A DNA stretch of 64,000 nucleotides, taken from Haemonchus contortus (Eukaryota > Nematoda > Chromadorea > Rhabditida > Trichostrongylidae). The position numbers and the translations under genes are program-made. The stretch is taken from positions 50,208,001 to 50,272,000 of the forward strand of contig LS997565.1 in assembly GCA_000469685.2 (NCBI GenBank), written 5' to 3'. Below the pieces are notes generated by a model that was not told the origin of the DNA, ran no database searches, and saw only the letters and a list, made by a program, of their open reading frames with translations. Shown one piece after another: positions 34,825-47,300 of the stretch; position 1 is the stretch's first letter; every line of letters begins with the position of its first letter.

Positions 34825-37604
34825 ATGGGAGATTTAGAAGCACAACGAGATGAGCTGGAAATTCTGGAGTCTATATTTGGGGATCTCATCGCTTTTGAAT
34901 CCGAGAACAAAATACGAATCAGTTTCGATGATGACGTAAGACTCTCAGTGAAACTCCCAGAAAACTATCCTTCGAAGTGAGTTTGAGAGTTTCATTTGAA
35001 AGTTATCATATACGAATTGTAACCAAAGTACGGTTTTATTTGGGCTGGGAAATAGCGCGAAAAAATTAATTTAATAGCACTAAAAATGAATATCGACCGA
35101 GTACTGGTGGAGAGTTTGTGAACCGCAAATGCTTTACCGATCGTAGCCCTAATCTTGGATCCTCTAATGAAATTCCTCGACGCTCATGGTGTCTAATATA
35201 ACTCTGAGAAGGTTAAGAGGAAGAAATGCGTTAAGTAAGATACTGCATACTGCATACAGGCAGGACATTCTCACCGTTATACGGCTGTAGGTTCTGCTTC
35301 GAACTCCTAGTTATGAGAAAAACAGAACCAATCAACAACCTTACCGGTCCATCCGTACTTGGCGATGACAATTTTTCGATGCGGCAGTAGTATGGGTGAC
35401 GAAGGAGGAACTGCCTTTTGAAGTGACCTTATGCCGCAAAATATGTTTTCCACCGTAATCCTCGCAAGCACCTCAGGACCCGTCGCAACGGTCCTTGCTC
35501 AGAGCCTTTTTTGACGCGTCGCATATGTGGCGGGTGAGAATTTGCGTTTTAACACGTTGACGACGAGCCGATTTTTTCGTGTCTGTCCCGTGGGACGACA
35601 CAGTTTTTTTCCTTGGAAGTTTGTTATTTCTCGAAAAAATGAGTGATTACATTCAAAAACATTTGAAATCCGCAAACCTTCCAGCAATATTCAAATTTTG
35701 CCCAAGATTTGCGGCTACTCGGGGTAATCAAATTTGGGGGTGATAAATTTGAATTAGGGGTATATAAATAGGATCTCTGAAAGTATTATTATCCTTGCGA
35801 CTATTTCTGCCATCATGAGTGTCCCGGATATTGAAATGGAAGACTCAACGGAATTTTGACCGCTGGCTGCTCGACAGCGATGACGATGCTGCAGGTGGTT
35901 TAGATGGCGACGATATGGCTCCTGCGGTTCATCCTGTCTTGTATTTGTACAATTCATCTTGGAATTGATTTAATAGGTGGCCGGTGCTACTTTGGACACT
36001 TATAAGCCTAAATTGAAAAGCTGCACAAAAAACGGAGCGAGCACACACTTTCTAATCGAAGAATGCACCGTCGCGCAGCATTGCGCGACATCGTCCCATG
36101 AGACAGACTGGCTGTCGCGCACCATTGCGCGACACCGTCGTCAACGTGTTAAAATGGGGTTATGCAGTGCCGGATTACTGTAAGAGCAGTGTGCCCGTAC
36201 TGAATTGTCCTTTCTATCACATGTATCCGCTTACCAACCTAAATAATCTGTATTTTTTTCCCATCTAAAGTTTCACATGGATGGACAACTCTTGAATTAT
36301 GTTTGTTCAGTGTTTTGCATTTTTTCAGGGAGCCGCCATTGTACGAGTTAAGCGGACCTTCTCTGTCAAGGAATGATCGTTATCAATTGGAAAGTGCATT
36401 GAACGAGACATATCTCGAAAATTTGGGATGCCCCATAATCTATGCGTGGATAACAGTCATAAAGGAATTCCTCGAGGTAGGCACTCCTAGAATAAACCGT
36501 TCAGTTGCTTTTTGAAGACTAATGAAGAAAGAAATCTGAAGCTAAGTAACTTTTTCAGAATTCACGGACAAGAAGTGCGATCGTTGAAGATGATAGACAG
36601 GATGAAGTCTCGGAACAACTTGTGCCATCTCTTGCTACTCCTATCGAAGACGTTCCAACCATTTACCATGGTGAAGTGCTTACAGATCGTAAAAGCCATT
36701 TTCAAGCTCATCTCGCTAGAGTTAACAGTAAGGAGGAGGTATGCGTTTGGTCTCATAGCAGGAAAAAAGATTTCCTGAACGTCATCGAGCGATATCCCAT
36801 TTTCACAAGTTCAGGTTAAGCTGGTCCTTGACCGTTTGCTAGAAAATTCGAAGATTAGTCGCGCAACTCACAATATGTATGCTTATCGGATCACTGAGGT
36901 CCGAAATGGACGTGAGATAAGGTAGTTATTTATTAGTTCAAGAAGAAGCTCACTGCCGCTTTGTCGGAATGATTTGCTTTTCCATGGTGTTCTTCCAATT
37001 GTCTTTGGCCTGAATCTTCTGGACTTATTTGAAAAATGTTTTGAGCATTGGATTTAAAAAGCGCTCCGATACCTATAACTCCTTCACCAAGATTCTCTGG
37101 AAATTACAACTTCCCTCTTGGAACTTATTGAAAGAAATTTATCAGTAGGATCAGCATGAACTGGAAGTGGTCTTTGAGTTCCTTTTATTTAATGACTCTA
37201 CTTGAATCATGTCTCAAACTTTCTTTTTGCATTAAAATAGCACTTTTGGATATCGTAGTTTGAAAAGATAACGCCTTCTAACGTCAATGACCTATGTCGT
37301 GATGCCAGCGTATTCTACATATATCACAGAAATTTAGATTGCATGACTGCTTTGACGACGGAGAAACTGGAGCAAGCTCGAAAATGTTAGAACTTTTGGA
37401 GAAAATGAATGTCACCAATGTCTTGGTATGTTGCTGCAAAACTTTTCTAGTTATTTGGAATACTTAGGATAAAAATGTCAGGTGATTGTTTCGCGCTGGT
37501 ATGGAGGCATTCATCTAGGCCCCGATCGTTTTCGCCATATCAACAATCTTACGCGTGAAATAGTAGCAAAGCATGGCCTGGATTCACGATCGTCAACCTC
37601 CTAG
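34825..37604 (+). CDS. impt-1: IMPACT homologue (RWD + UPF0029/YigZ domains), 6 exons
   Basis: IMPACT proteins bind GCN1 through an RWD domain and restrain GCN2, so they promote translation under stress (family knowledge). Exons: 34825-34976, 36329-36476, 36559-36738, 36815-36921, 37338-37425, 37482-37604; all phases agree, about 265 residues. The RWD domain starts at once: MGDLEAQRDELEILESIFGD, then KLPENYPSKEPPLYEL across the first junction, and LGCPIIYAWITVIKEFLE. The C-terminal IMPACT domain shows DRKSHFQAHLARVNSKEEV, THNMYAYRI, LHDCFDDGETGASSKMLELL and VIVSRWYGGIHLGPDRFRHI. It ends LDSRSSTS before TAG. Start chosen at 34825 rather than 34792 because of the acceptor in between and because MGDLEAQ fits the family start. 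An AATAAA signal is at 38213. Intron 1 (1.35 kb) carries a piggyBac-like element. Confidence 0.95.
35549..36152. mobile_element. Non-autonomous piggyBac-like element in impt-1 intron 1
   Basis: TTAA at 35549-35552 and at 36149-36152 flank inverted ends CACGTTGACGACG and CGTCGTCAACGTG. A sub-terminal inverted motif (GTCTGTCCCGTGGGACGA on the left; its inverse with two changes on the right) and short GCGCAATGCTGCGC-type palindromes add to this. Internally a frame encodes FDRWLLDSDDDAAGGLDGDD, resembling the acidic N-terminus of piggyBac transposases, preceded by MSVPDIEMEDSTEF and a stop. The rest of a transposase is absent, so this is an internally deleted, about 600-bp derivative. TTAA target choice is the family hallmark. 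Confidence 0.8.
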
Positions 37605-38814
37605 TTCACGGTTTGGGACTGGTTATTCTCCAAGCTCGCAGGTCTTACATGATTTCGCACTTCGAGTCATGAGGATTTTCTGCGGAATTAGCATTGGGTC
37701 CTGCTTTTGGCCTCGCAAAATTGCTAGATATTTGAAAAATCGAGGGATGTTTCACCCCTCACCACTCGCTTTCCATAAAAATGTTTGTTTTAATTTACAT
37801 ATGAATAGTATTGTGGGAAATGACGAATCATCGCCAAAAACTGAAACTAACACAATACTGGTAAATCTTCTAGAAAACTAGAACTAGAACGGTTTTTATA
37901 CCTTCAAGTTGTTTTCTTGCTACTAATCGTTTGTTCGAATAGTTCAATTTGATGTGCATTTCATTTCTGTGATAGTTAATTTGATTCTTCTAGTACCGTT
38001 GTTGGGGTATGTAAAATTATTAGCTCATAGTTTCTCGTGGTCTCCCTAGGAGAGAACATTTCAGAGTTCTGTCGCCAAATATGTTTGTGATTTGATTACC
38101 ACATGGGTTTAATTACTCTTTCGTGTGTTCGTTTGAATTTCTTCCTAACATGCTATCGCTTCATGTAACACAGTTACCCTCACAGAACTTTAAACAACTG
38201 TAAATTAGTGTCAATAAAAAAAATCACTGCATCACTTCCCTGTTCTACTACCAGCGTTTTTTGTATAAGCACTCGGAGAAAATTAATATCCTCCTAAATC
38301 AATAAATATCCTAAATAAGAATCTCATTACGACGCGGCTTCTTACTTCCCGGGAACGATGTAATTCCAAGGAATCATGTGGAAATCGTTACTATTACACG
38401 ACTAATATTAATTATTCCGCTCTTTCTTCCTCTCTTCCCTTTCCATTTCCATCGTCAAGGGTTTTTAAAGTGCAACCTAGGACAGTTTTCTTCAATCGGT
38501 AACTTATTTGAACGGCGGTGAGAAATCACCAATATGAATAAACATTCGTTAACACAGGTCATATTTTTATTTACAATCTCAAAGTCAAGCAGAAAGGCAT
38601 GCAATGAAAGTGAGAAATCAGGCAAACTTACAGCATAAAAATAAAACATGGAGTTTTACAAAAAGCTGAGATAGTAGCTATTGAAGAAAAGTGACGTGTG
38701 ATAGCAATAGTAGGAGCATAGCTATGTTTGATAAACTCGATAATGTTAAGTAGGTAATTAGCGGACGAAGATTCGAACAAAAAACACCCTTTTTTATTAC
38801 CATATAATAATTTT
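37605..38814. other. Convergent 3' region between impt-1 and SDR gene
   Basis: AT-rich, with the impt-1 3' UTR up to about 38230 and the dehydrogenase 3' UTR above that (minus-strand AATAAA at 38793-38798 and possibly near 38567). No gene is seen. Confidence 0.5.
38213..38218 (+). terminator. Polyadenylation signal of impt-1 (AATAAA)
   Basis: AATAAA 609 bases past the stop codon, in the gap between the convergent genes impt-1 and the dehydrogenase. Confidence 0.6.
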
Positions 38815-41159
38815 TTACAATCGGCTTGTAGCGCCCCATAACAACCAACCAGGCACTTTCACCCATGACGGTATCAACTCGGCAGTCTGTTTGTATCCAC
38901 TATGAGAAAGTAGGAATGACAGACTTCTCATATTCGGTGGATCGCGACCTAAAAGAGCTTGGTGTGAAAACTTCACTAGGGCAATGTCAAACACAAAAAG
39001 AGAAAAGAATATCTATATGTACCATCAATATCCCGGAATCCATACTCATTCCCCATATCTGCTGTGATCAAAATTCGCCCGGTCTTCTCCATCCTTCTAT
39101 CGTCACATGCTAGAGCTACTACCGCTTTTCCTGGATATTCAGGTGTCTCTCCTTCTCTGAACACCGAAACATGCTGAAATAGCTCATTTTGTGCCTTTTC
39201 ACAAGGGTAAACTGATTATAATTACGATACGGACACTAATTATGTAAACAGAGGTATCACTTCACAAATTTGTCAAATATACCTCATCTGACATCGCCGC
39301 CTGAGGTGTATTGAGTAAGTTGGTTATCAGTTCTGTTCGCACAGCACCAGGCCAAATTGACACGACGCAAACGTTTTTGGGCTTAAATAAATGATTTTTC
39401 GTAGGGTGACCTTTTGTAAAACTCAGACTGAAGCAAAAAAGAGCGTTCGGAAAAGCAATCAGAACTGGAAAAATGTTCACTAAACTCGCCTTCAATTCTA
39501 ATGCCATATCAGCTGACATTCTATCCAATGCTTGCTTTCCAACTCCATAGGGGACGTTAAATAAGTACCTGAAGTGTTAACTTGGAATGTGATTTTCATA
39601 GCGAACAGTTGAAAAGTAGCCAGAAGTAAAGGAGAACTGATGACAAGCACGCAGTAAAAGTATAAATCAACTATGAAGAAACTGACCTCAATCCGCCAGC
39701 TGAGCTAATGTTCACAATCAAGCCACTACGGTTATTCGCCATAATTCGCGACGCATATACGGAACAGAAATAGTGATTTCTGAAAAACACTGAATATTCA
39801 GTAGCTGTAAATAGCCTTTGTGATTAGTGCGTTGTTTGGCGGAAGGTTTGGTGTTGTTTGGTGCAATCAAATTCCGATACAGTATGTTTCCGAGATTTTG
39901 GCCCCGTTTATTGAAAGTTCATTTTCATGGTTCATTTTTTCTAATCAAACTAATGAAATAGAATGATTAAGGCTTTGAGAAGAAGTCAAACAGCAAAGGA
40001 TAAGCGGGCTTCGAAAGAGACCTTCCTGATCGGGGAAACGGGGCCTTTTCAATTGTAACCCTTATGGTAGTAGCTCCAGCGAGTATGAGGGCAAATCCAC
40101 GCACAAAAATAGAACGGTGATAAGAAGAAAACTTGCCTCAGTCCGACGTTGTTGACTTCGTCCCACATCTCTGGTGGACACTCGTAGAATGGCTTGTCTA
40201 TCGAGCCCATAAGCGTCTAAATACAGCAGAGGTCAGCAGGTGGGTAAGTCTTAAGTTATTTGATTACCTAACAAAGGAGTGCAATCGGAAGTTTATATCT
40301 CGGCGTAGTAACCCGATCTACGCCCTGTGATACAACCGCTAAGTGTCAAGTACCCATTGAATACGTTAGCAACCCCACGACTGCTGTTTCTTGAAAGTTT
40401 TGCGGTTCTAAATGGTTACTGGTTCCAGGGTTTTTATCAGGCTCGTTTCATTTTATATTATTTAATTCATGTACGTAAGGTACATGTTCTAATAAATAAA
40501 TAAGTAAATAAATAAATAGATGAGAAGGAACTGCAAGTCATGCTATTGCATTTAACTTACCGTTACTGCGGAATATGCATTATTGACAAGAATGTCCAGC
40601 TGTCCATTATGATCATGTTCTACTTTTTCAAAAAAAGCCTTTACTTCCTCCATATTAGAATGGTCAACATAGGCTGCTATTCCTCTTCCACCTCGAGACG
40701 TTACTTCTGAAATTGGCTACATTTTGTTTACACATTTAAAATCTACACCTTCATTAAAACCGGCTTGACTCTTATCTTTAAAATCTAGTAAGACTTCACA
40801 AAAAAAAGTAGAAACATACCGTTGGCAACCTGCTCTAACTTGGGAAGTTTATCGATTACGGCAGATTCACTCTGAGCGGGTTTCCTTCCGGTTATGTAGA
40901 CCGTGGCACCGGCTTCACCCAGCTGCAATGCGATCCCGCGACCTAAACGACATGTACGTCGACTCGAACAATGAAGTTGGTTACTTTACTGGTAATTTTT
41001 CAATATAATCAGTTGAAAGTATGCTTCCAACAAGTAATGCGAAACATCCTCTTGATTAGAATACACAAATAAACTTTAAAAACACGTCGAAAGACAACAG
41101 GCCTCACCGATTCCTCGAGACGCTCCAGTGACAATCGCGATTTGCCCAGCCAGAGACAT
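38815..41159 (-). CDS. Short-chain dehydrogenase/reductase, DHRS1-like, 9 exons
   Basis: Classical SDR oxidoreductase; human DHRS1 is an NADPH-dependent, membrane-associated reductase of steroids and xenobiotics (family knowledge). Exons on minus: 41159-41108, 40942-40820, 40706-40561, 40216-40137, 39779-39687, 39568-39490, 39381-39283, 39173-39023, 38948-38815; phases agree, 318 residues. The Rossmann TGxxxGIG motif is TGASRGIGRGIALQLGEAG; NNAYS follows LDILVN. Catalytic Ser lies in IVNISSAGG and the YxxxK pair in NVPYGVGKQALDRM; the PG motif is VSIWPGAVRTEL. The C-terminus (LSHSGYKQTAELIPSWVKVP) matches DHRS1. Two introns use GC donors (AG|GCAAGT after 40137 and AAG|GCGAGT after 39490). The second intron is 108 bases without stops, so retention would keep frame. 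A TAAA microsatellite lies in an intron at 40492-40520. Confidence 0.95.
40492..40520 (+). repeat. (AAAT)n microsatellite
   Basis: Interrupted AATA/AAAT tetranucleotide run within an SDR-gene intron. Confidence 0.75.
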
Positions 41160-41161
41160 CT

Positions 41162-41170
41162 CTAAAATGG
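41162..41170 (-). promoter_or_regulatory. Probable SL trans-splice acceptor of SDR gene
   Basis: On minus, TTCCATTTTAG ends two bases before the ATG, consistent with trans-splicing. Confidence 0.5.
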
Positions 41171-43711
41171 AAAACTATCAAGTTCTCCACACAAGTAACT
41201 TGCAGTTCCCTATACGTCGAAGGAAACACGAGCAGAAATGTGAGCGGTATCAAGTTCCTCTAGTCGTGGCTGCTATCAGTGTGATGACTAAAGATTGTCA
41301 GCTTGCATTTTCGCTAAACCCTGTAGCAATTTCGAGCCGCCCGCACCAAATTCATATAATACCGAAATGATTACGTAAGAAGATCTTCCTCCGTTCCAAA
41401 ATATATCTCCATAAATTTTCGTTAAGCTGTACAGTGGAATGTGATAACCAAATTTCGAGCGATCGTTATTTGAGACGCCAAGAAGGTGTCACATATTTTC
41501 GCACCGAAACTTTTGAAAATCCTCATGTAGGGTTTGTAAGCCTCTCGGAACACGAATATAACACTTATATATCATCAATATCCGGACCAATGACTTCCAT
41601 GCACTTTTTAAAAAAAAGTTTTGCAATATTGTAAATGTTTTCCAAAATCCAGCCGCCTAGCACACCCTATATGTAAGAATTTAAAACAAATCTTGAACAC
41701 ATCTGTTCCAGTTGAATGAATGTCAGTTCAAAAAAGAACGATTATGCTCAAACATTTCCTGTATTCTATACCTATCATCAGAAAGAGTATTAGAAGTTAT
41801 AATGAAGCGGTAGAAGAAAAGAATGAATCCCAAAAGTCAGAAAGTCACCACACAAATATAAAACTAACTTTCATCCAGCTTTCGCCTTCGACAACAGCAA
41901 ATTGAGCCACCCATACCTTCACATTTAATCTTTGCAAAAGCTTTCCGATATTGTCTGCAGTTTACAGTAACTCTCCCAGCGTTGAAGGACCCAAAGACTA
42001 GTTAGCGGCATCGCAGGCCATATGTTAAGTTCGACATGTTGGGATGAGTCAATATCCCCGGAATACCACTTACTGGGGCTAGAAGTAGTAACTTGTTATG
42101 AGGTTACCATTTCAATCAATACCTACTCATCGTAAGTCTCGTTGGCAGCACTCCACGGAGAGCTTACGGTCATATGAATGCAAAATCTAGAAAACCCATG
42201 AAAGTTCCACCGCGTATGACAAGTGGCCGAAAGATGGCGGTTAAGTATTTTTCTCAGAAACAACTCTGTAGAATGACAGTGTTTATGCTTTGCGTTGCAA
42301 TGGAGAATAAGCGAACATTAGAGTGTATCGACTAGTCGGGAAGACCGGCTGCCGATCTTCTACTCTAACCGCGGGCGGTCAGCGCGATACGCCACTTTGG
42401 AAGCTGAAACAATCAGGGCGAAGTCAATAAGAGCAGAAACGTCTTGGAACCAATGTTCATTGGTCTCTTAGCAATTTTTTTCCGCAAAGGTTTACAACAG
42501 GTAATGTACATCGTTAAATGTGCGCTACTTTCGATTATCTCTAGATCTGTCTATCCTGACAAATCTATGATTACTAATTTCAGACGATTTCCGAGCATCA
42601 TTAGTCATATCAGTTTTCTTTCGGTTACTTCCAGCAGTGTTACGCATCGCGCTGGGCCACACCCAGACGTACTAACGAGGGTGACGCAAACGAGCAGCAT
42701 TTCATCACCACCATAGTGCTTTCTCCCATGAAACCTATTAACACCACAACAAACGGATCAATAATATTCGTGGAGCTGATAAACTAGTCGGGGAGAAATC
42801 AGAAGGGAATCTGAGAGCGTGCTCACCCTAAACACGGTGAAACAAAGGTATAAGGTGCTTTCCCCTTCAACAGGGCCAGGATGGGTGTACGGGGGATTGG
42901 GAGGATGAGGGGGAGCTTGGCCGAGTTGGATGGCTATCGACTACAGATTGAGTCCTCTTACCAAACGTGTGGAAGAGCGGCAGGTGGCAGTATGCCGTTT
43001 CTTCCCGATTGATTATGAAGCCGATAACGGAAAAAATGAAAAATTGCTATTGAAAATGATATTAAACAAAACAAATAAAAATGGATGAAGAACAAACTTG
43101 ACTTTACTCTATTTTATAAAATAACATGACCCTCATTAGAGATAACAATACAATTCTACATTTTCATGAAGAAATTCTCAGAAATCTAAGGATGATGTAG
43201 CATAATCCCATGGAACTAACACAAATCAAGCGCGTTTCGGCTCAAAGGCTGATTACAAATAGAAGATGCGAAACAGGGAAAATTGCATGACAAACAACGA
43301 ACAACCGCGGGCGAGAAACGAGCGAATCGATGCGACCGGCCAGAGTGTAGCGACGACGACGACGAGAAGAGCGAAAAAGTTAGTGTGAGGGAGGTCACAT
43401 GGGTATGGAAAAAAACTCGTATGTTTTGCAAGAAGTAAGTACTATGTGGAAAGGGAGAACCGGAGCCGCGAAAGTATAAACAAATGCAAATCGCCCACAA
43501 TGCCTTCAAAGTGTTTAATACGCAATTACCTGCGTACATTTAGCCTTCGTCCATGTTTCCCAGATACTTTTACTTTTGCAGAAAATCCATTTTAGCCAGG
43601 GAACGAAAACTCCGATGCTTCAATAGGTTTACTGCCATCAAAAATAGCTTTTCAGTCAGATTAGTATGTGGGAGAGAAGTTTGTAAAAATTTAGACTTCA
43701 TATGTATATCG
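41171..43711. other. Intergenic; no supported gene
   Basis: No protein family was recognised. A plus-strand frame after a CTAATTTCAG acceptor (42584-42716) encodes a serine-rich stretch without known features. 42350-42400 is locally GC-rich. 42905-43000 may be a strongly diverged minus-strand SINE relic (TTACCAAACGTGTGGAAGAG). 43216-43539 on minus is open but has no recognisable content. Confidence 0.4.
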
Positions 43712-43950
43712 TCGGGCGGGTGGTATAGTAGCAGAAGGCTGCACTATCACACACGCATGGTGACGGATTCGAATCCCGGATCGATTTTCGCCCAAGCCAA
43801 CCGAGCGTTCTACCCTCCTGGATCGGCCAATTTGTACCGGACTCGTCTTCGAGGATAAAAGCACTGACTCGTACATCGGTTGGCCACCGCGTGATTGTAT
43901 AGGCCACATACGCATTCAACGGCAATGCGATTTTGTGTGGAGGTCTCATG
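43712..43950 (+). mobile_element. tRNA-derived SINE, most complete copy
   Basis: The head has pol III promoter elements: an A-box-like TGGTATAGTAGC (43721-43732) and a B box GGATTCGAATCC (43765-43776), at tRNA-like spacing. A family-specific body follows, with CCCAAGCCAACCGAGCG, CCGGACTCGTCTTCGAGGAT, AAAAGCACTGACTCGTACAT and CGGTTGGCCACCGCG. Related copies are at 16888-17063 (+) and 55650-55862 (-). The head cannot fold as a full tRNA, so it is not an active tRNA gene. Confidence 0.85.
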
Positions 43951-44312
43951 CAGGTATGTTCTTATATAAGAGCAAAGGATTTCTAGGATTCAAAAATGAG
44001 TAAGCTTTCAAAAAGAGACCTTTTAGGCCCTTGACCGCGGAGAAAATGGTTCCCAAAACTTGCGAGTTAAGGACGAGGTGATGGCGAAAATGCAGATGGA
44101 TTAGCTTTTAGACGTTCGAAGTCGCTACCTCCATCGATATCAAAACACAAAAAACACCTTTTAAACAAACTTTATTTGGAATAATTCAAAAATCCATTGC
44201 AAGAATTATAAAACAAGTAACTAGTTAACACTGGCTACGAAGAAAAGAGATACGGTAAAGCTTTTTTCTTTTCACTTCAAAATAATAAAACAGATTGTGT
44301 TCGAAGAGATGA

Positions 44313-47300
44313 TCAGACCAATCTCTCGAAAATGTAGTCTACAGTTTCGTCCCAAAGCCGATTTTGCTTCGTAACTCGTTCGCGACATCCACGCTGAAAT
44401 ACTCAGATGAACATCTGAACACCTTGATACCCTCATCCCTCAAAAAAGGCCGGGAAGAATCAATTTCCCTTCCATTCTGCCTGCGTTATTGAGAACCAAC
44501 CTAAGTGGACCGGACCCTTTATGAGATTTCCCAACTAAGGAGCAACCGTGGAGCTACTTGCTTGAGAGCTTCAATATGGAGTCACCGGTCGCTGGATATC
44601 CGAACTGGGGTGGCCGTATTTCTACCCGGATTCCCACTGGAAGTGTGAGAAATTTCATTGCATCTATCGTAATCTTCCACTGATTCTAGGAATTAAAGTC
44701 TTCCCAGGTCTCAGCACTCAATTGGATGGAACGAGCGCGGCAAGCCGTACGGGCAAGCTTTACACCTGATGAGTTTGTGAGCCCGATTTGCTCAAATTGT
44801 AATCAGCAAAGCAATCGTACCGATTCTGGCATCATTGAGATGAGTTTGCAATGTAATTGATCATCCACTTCGAGTACAGTTCCGGCATTTCTAAACAAGA
44901 CCACCTCATAATCTCATGCAATTTGTTTTGAACATGAACGGAAGACACAAAGTCGACCTGTACAAATTACAATACATAGGAGCAGAGAAAAGTGTAAGAA
45001 GCTTTCGATTGGGTGTAACCCAGAAGCCATCAAGGCACATCTGGAATTGAACTCTCAGAGCGAACAAGTTTTTCCCGGAACTTTGAGGTAAGTGCATGTG
45101 GGATATGATTATCGGTTTTTACCCTTTTCTCTACCATCTTCTTCTTCTTGAGATGAGGAGTTCAGATTCCCAAAATTTCATTCTTTGAGCTTATTCCTTG
45201 ACGATAATTGTGCTCACCTGATGTGCACGTACAATGAGTTCCACCCCAAAGCGTTCACAGAAATCGTCAATTACCTGGAAAATAAACTTCTAGCATTCAG
45301 AACAAGCCACCTGCAGTGCTCCTCATTGAGGATTTCCATTTCTAACGCTAAGACTCAAGAGGGCCGCTACGTCTAGAGCACCGGCTGATCTTGCCCTTAG
45401 TGATGCGAAAAAACCATTCAGATCGAGTGGGATGAAAGTTTTCACCCGAACTTGAAAGAAGGAGAAGTGCAAGTCCCGAAGAACGGCTAGGGATAAGGAG
45501 GGGTTCCCACTTTCTGCGCGAGATCAGCATCGCACCCACCACCTGCTACTCTTCTCCTTAATATCAGGTAGAAGTACCACCTCTACGTTTGTGGGCCACT
45601 TCCAACTAAATTTTCATTCAAATCTGTGTAAACTGGGATTAAGAAGAAGTATCGCCGTAAAGACAGACATGTGATCCGAAAGCAAATCCTGAGCCACGGC
45701 TACTCGTTCGCCAGTCCAAAATGTTCAAATCAGGATCGGCCCATAACATGTCGTTGATCACTCCACGGAATGGATTCCGCACTGGTTTCGAAGTGTTTCG
45801 GACATCCTGAAATGGCAATCAATCCGTCGGGCAATTGCTTTCAAGCTCTGCGCAGCGATTATCGATCGGTAATGGACTAGAGAGGATAGGATCGCTTGAC
45901 AGTTCTGCGCATCTCCTCAGTGCTCCGTGAGGAAGCCGCAGAGGAATGTTTCTGGGATACGCCTAGTGCTTCATAGTCCACAGTCAGGGATGGCTGTTTT
46001 TAGGCCCAACGTCTATAACTTTCTTTTGTAAAAAAGGGTAACAATTCCAAGTTCAAATTGGTGTAACCCACGTCCAAAGAGTCCAAACTCGGTGACAGGC
46101 CACCATGCATACAGAGAATTTTCGTGGCTACCAAAGCCGACACTGGCAGATTGTTGAAGCATCTCTGAATGTGTTTGTTTTGACATCATGTACCTCAACA
46201 TCCTGTAATGGCCTGACGAGGGAGGAAGTCACCTGGAACATTGCCCATATAGTTTCACCGTTTTCACCCAGATGCATGAGGCATTCATTCCAAAAACCGT
46301 ACTTTCTATTGACCCGGGCACATTCATGATTCCCACGAAGAAGGTAGACGGATGACGGATAACAGACCTGAATAATATGCACTTAAATGACCGTTGCACA
46401 GTAGTAGTGTATGCCACGGCGATGTAACACTAACAAGAGATCTTCATGTTATATGACCTTCCTACATAGGTCCTAGGTACGTAGCAGATGTATCGAGAAC
46501 AGTGTGCCTCTAAGCCACGCATGAAACGGTTGGTTTGTGAACCGAGAAGGTAGTGGAAAGGTAAGTGACTGAGGTTTCTTCTTGGGTCCCCATGCCTGGA
46601 AGTTCTGAAGATCTTGGGAGGCCATATAAGGGTGGTAACTTAAAGCTAGTAGAGAGGCAAACCAAGCAGGTATGTTTCACCTGGCTTAGGATAATGGTAA
46701 GAAAGAACCTATCAATCATTAAAAAAACCATGAGCTTACTTTGTATGCAAGCAGAAGCATAATACATTCTATCGACATCATACCCCTATCAACATAGTCA
46801 CCTGAAATCGTAAGTTTTCTTTAAAAATCTTTCAAATTTCAATTTTTTCATTTGACCGATGGCAGAGAAGGTTGCCCATCAGTAACATTTCAGACCAAAC
46901 TCTGCACACAGGAGATGGTGTATAGCTCCCTAACAGGCTGGACAGAATATGCTTCTTCTTCAATCATCCAGTTACCGAAAATGGTGATCTTACCGAGGAA
47001 CAGGTATCTTTTTTCTGGTGGTCGTCCGATCAGTAGGAACATATTGATTAGATCATTGAATTGGCCATGAATATCGCCGACTATGATCACCGGTGGATCG
47101 ACGTCGATCAATGTTTTCTCTGCTTAAATGAACATATATAAAAGCTATTAACACGATGTTAACATGGGTAGAGAACAGAAGAATGATTCGTTCGGTTTGC
47201 TGGGATGACCCTTATCTGGGATTTTCAGGCTAAACCTCCTCAGATGAGCTAGAGTTCATTGTCAGCCACTCACATGATAAAAGCAAATTCGCGTCTTGAA

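Noticed and set aside
36512..36819. Other-frame reading frames over impt-1 exon 3
   Set aside because: The exon boundaries and frame giving the IMPACT-domain sequence account for the region.
43712..43790. Possible tRNA gene (A box, B box)
   Set aside because: The segment cannot be folded into acceptor and anticodon stems and recurs as part of a longer dispersed repeat, so it is called a SINE.
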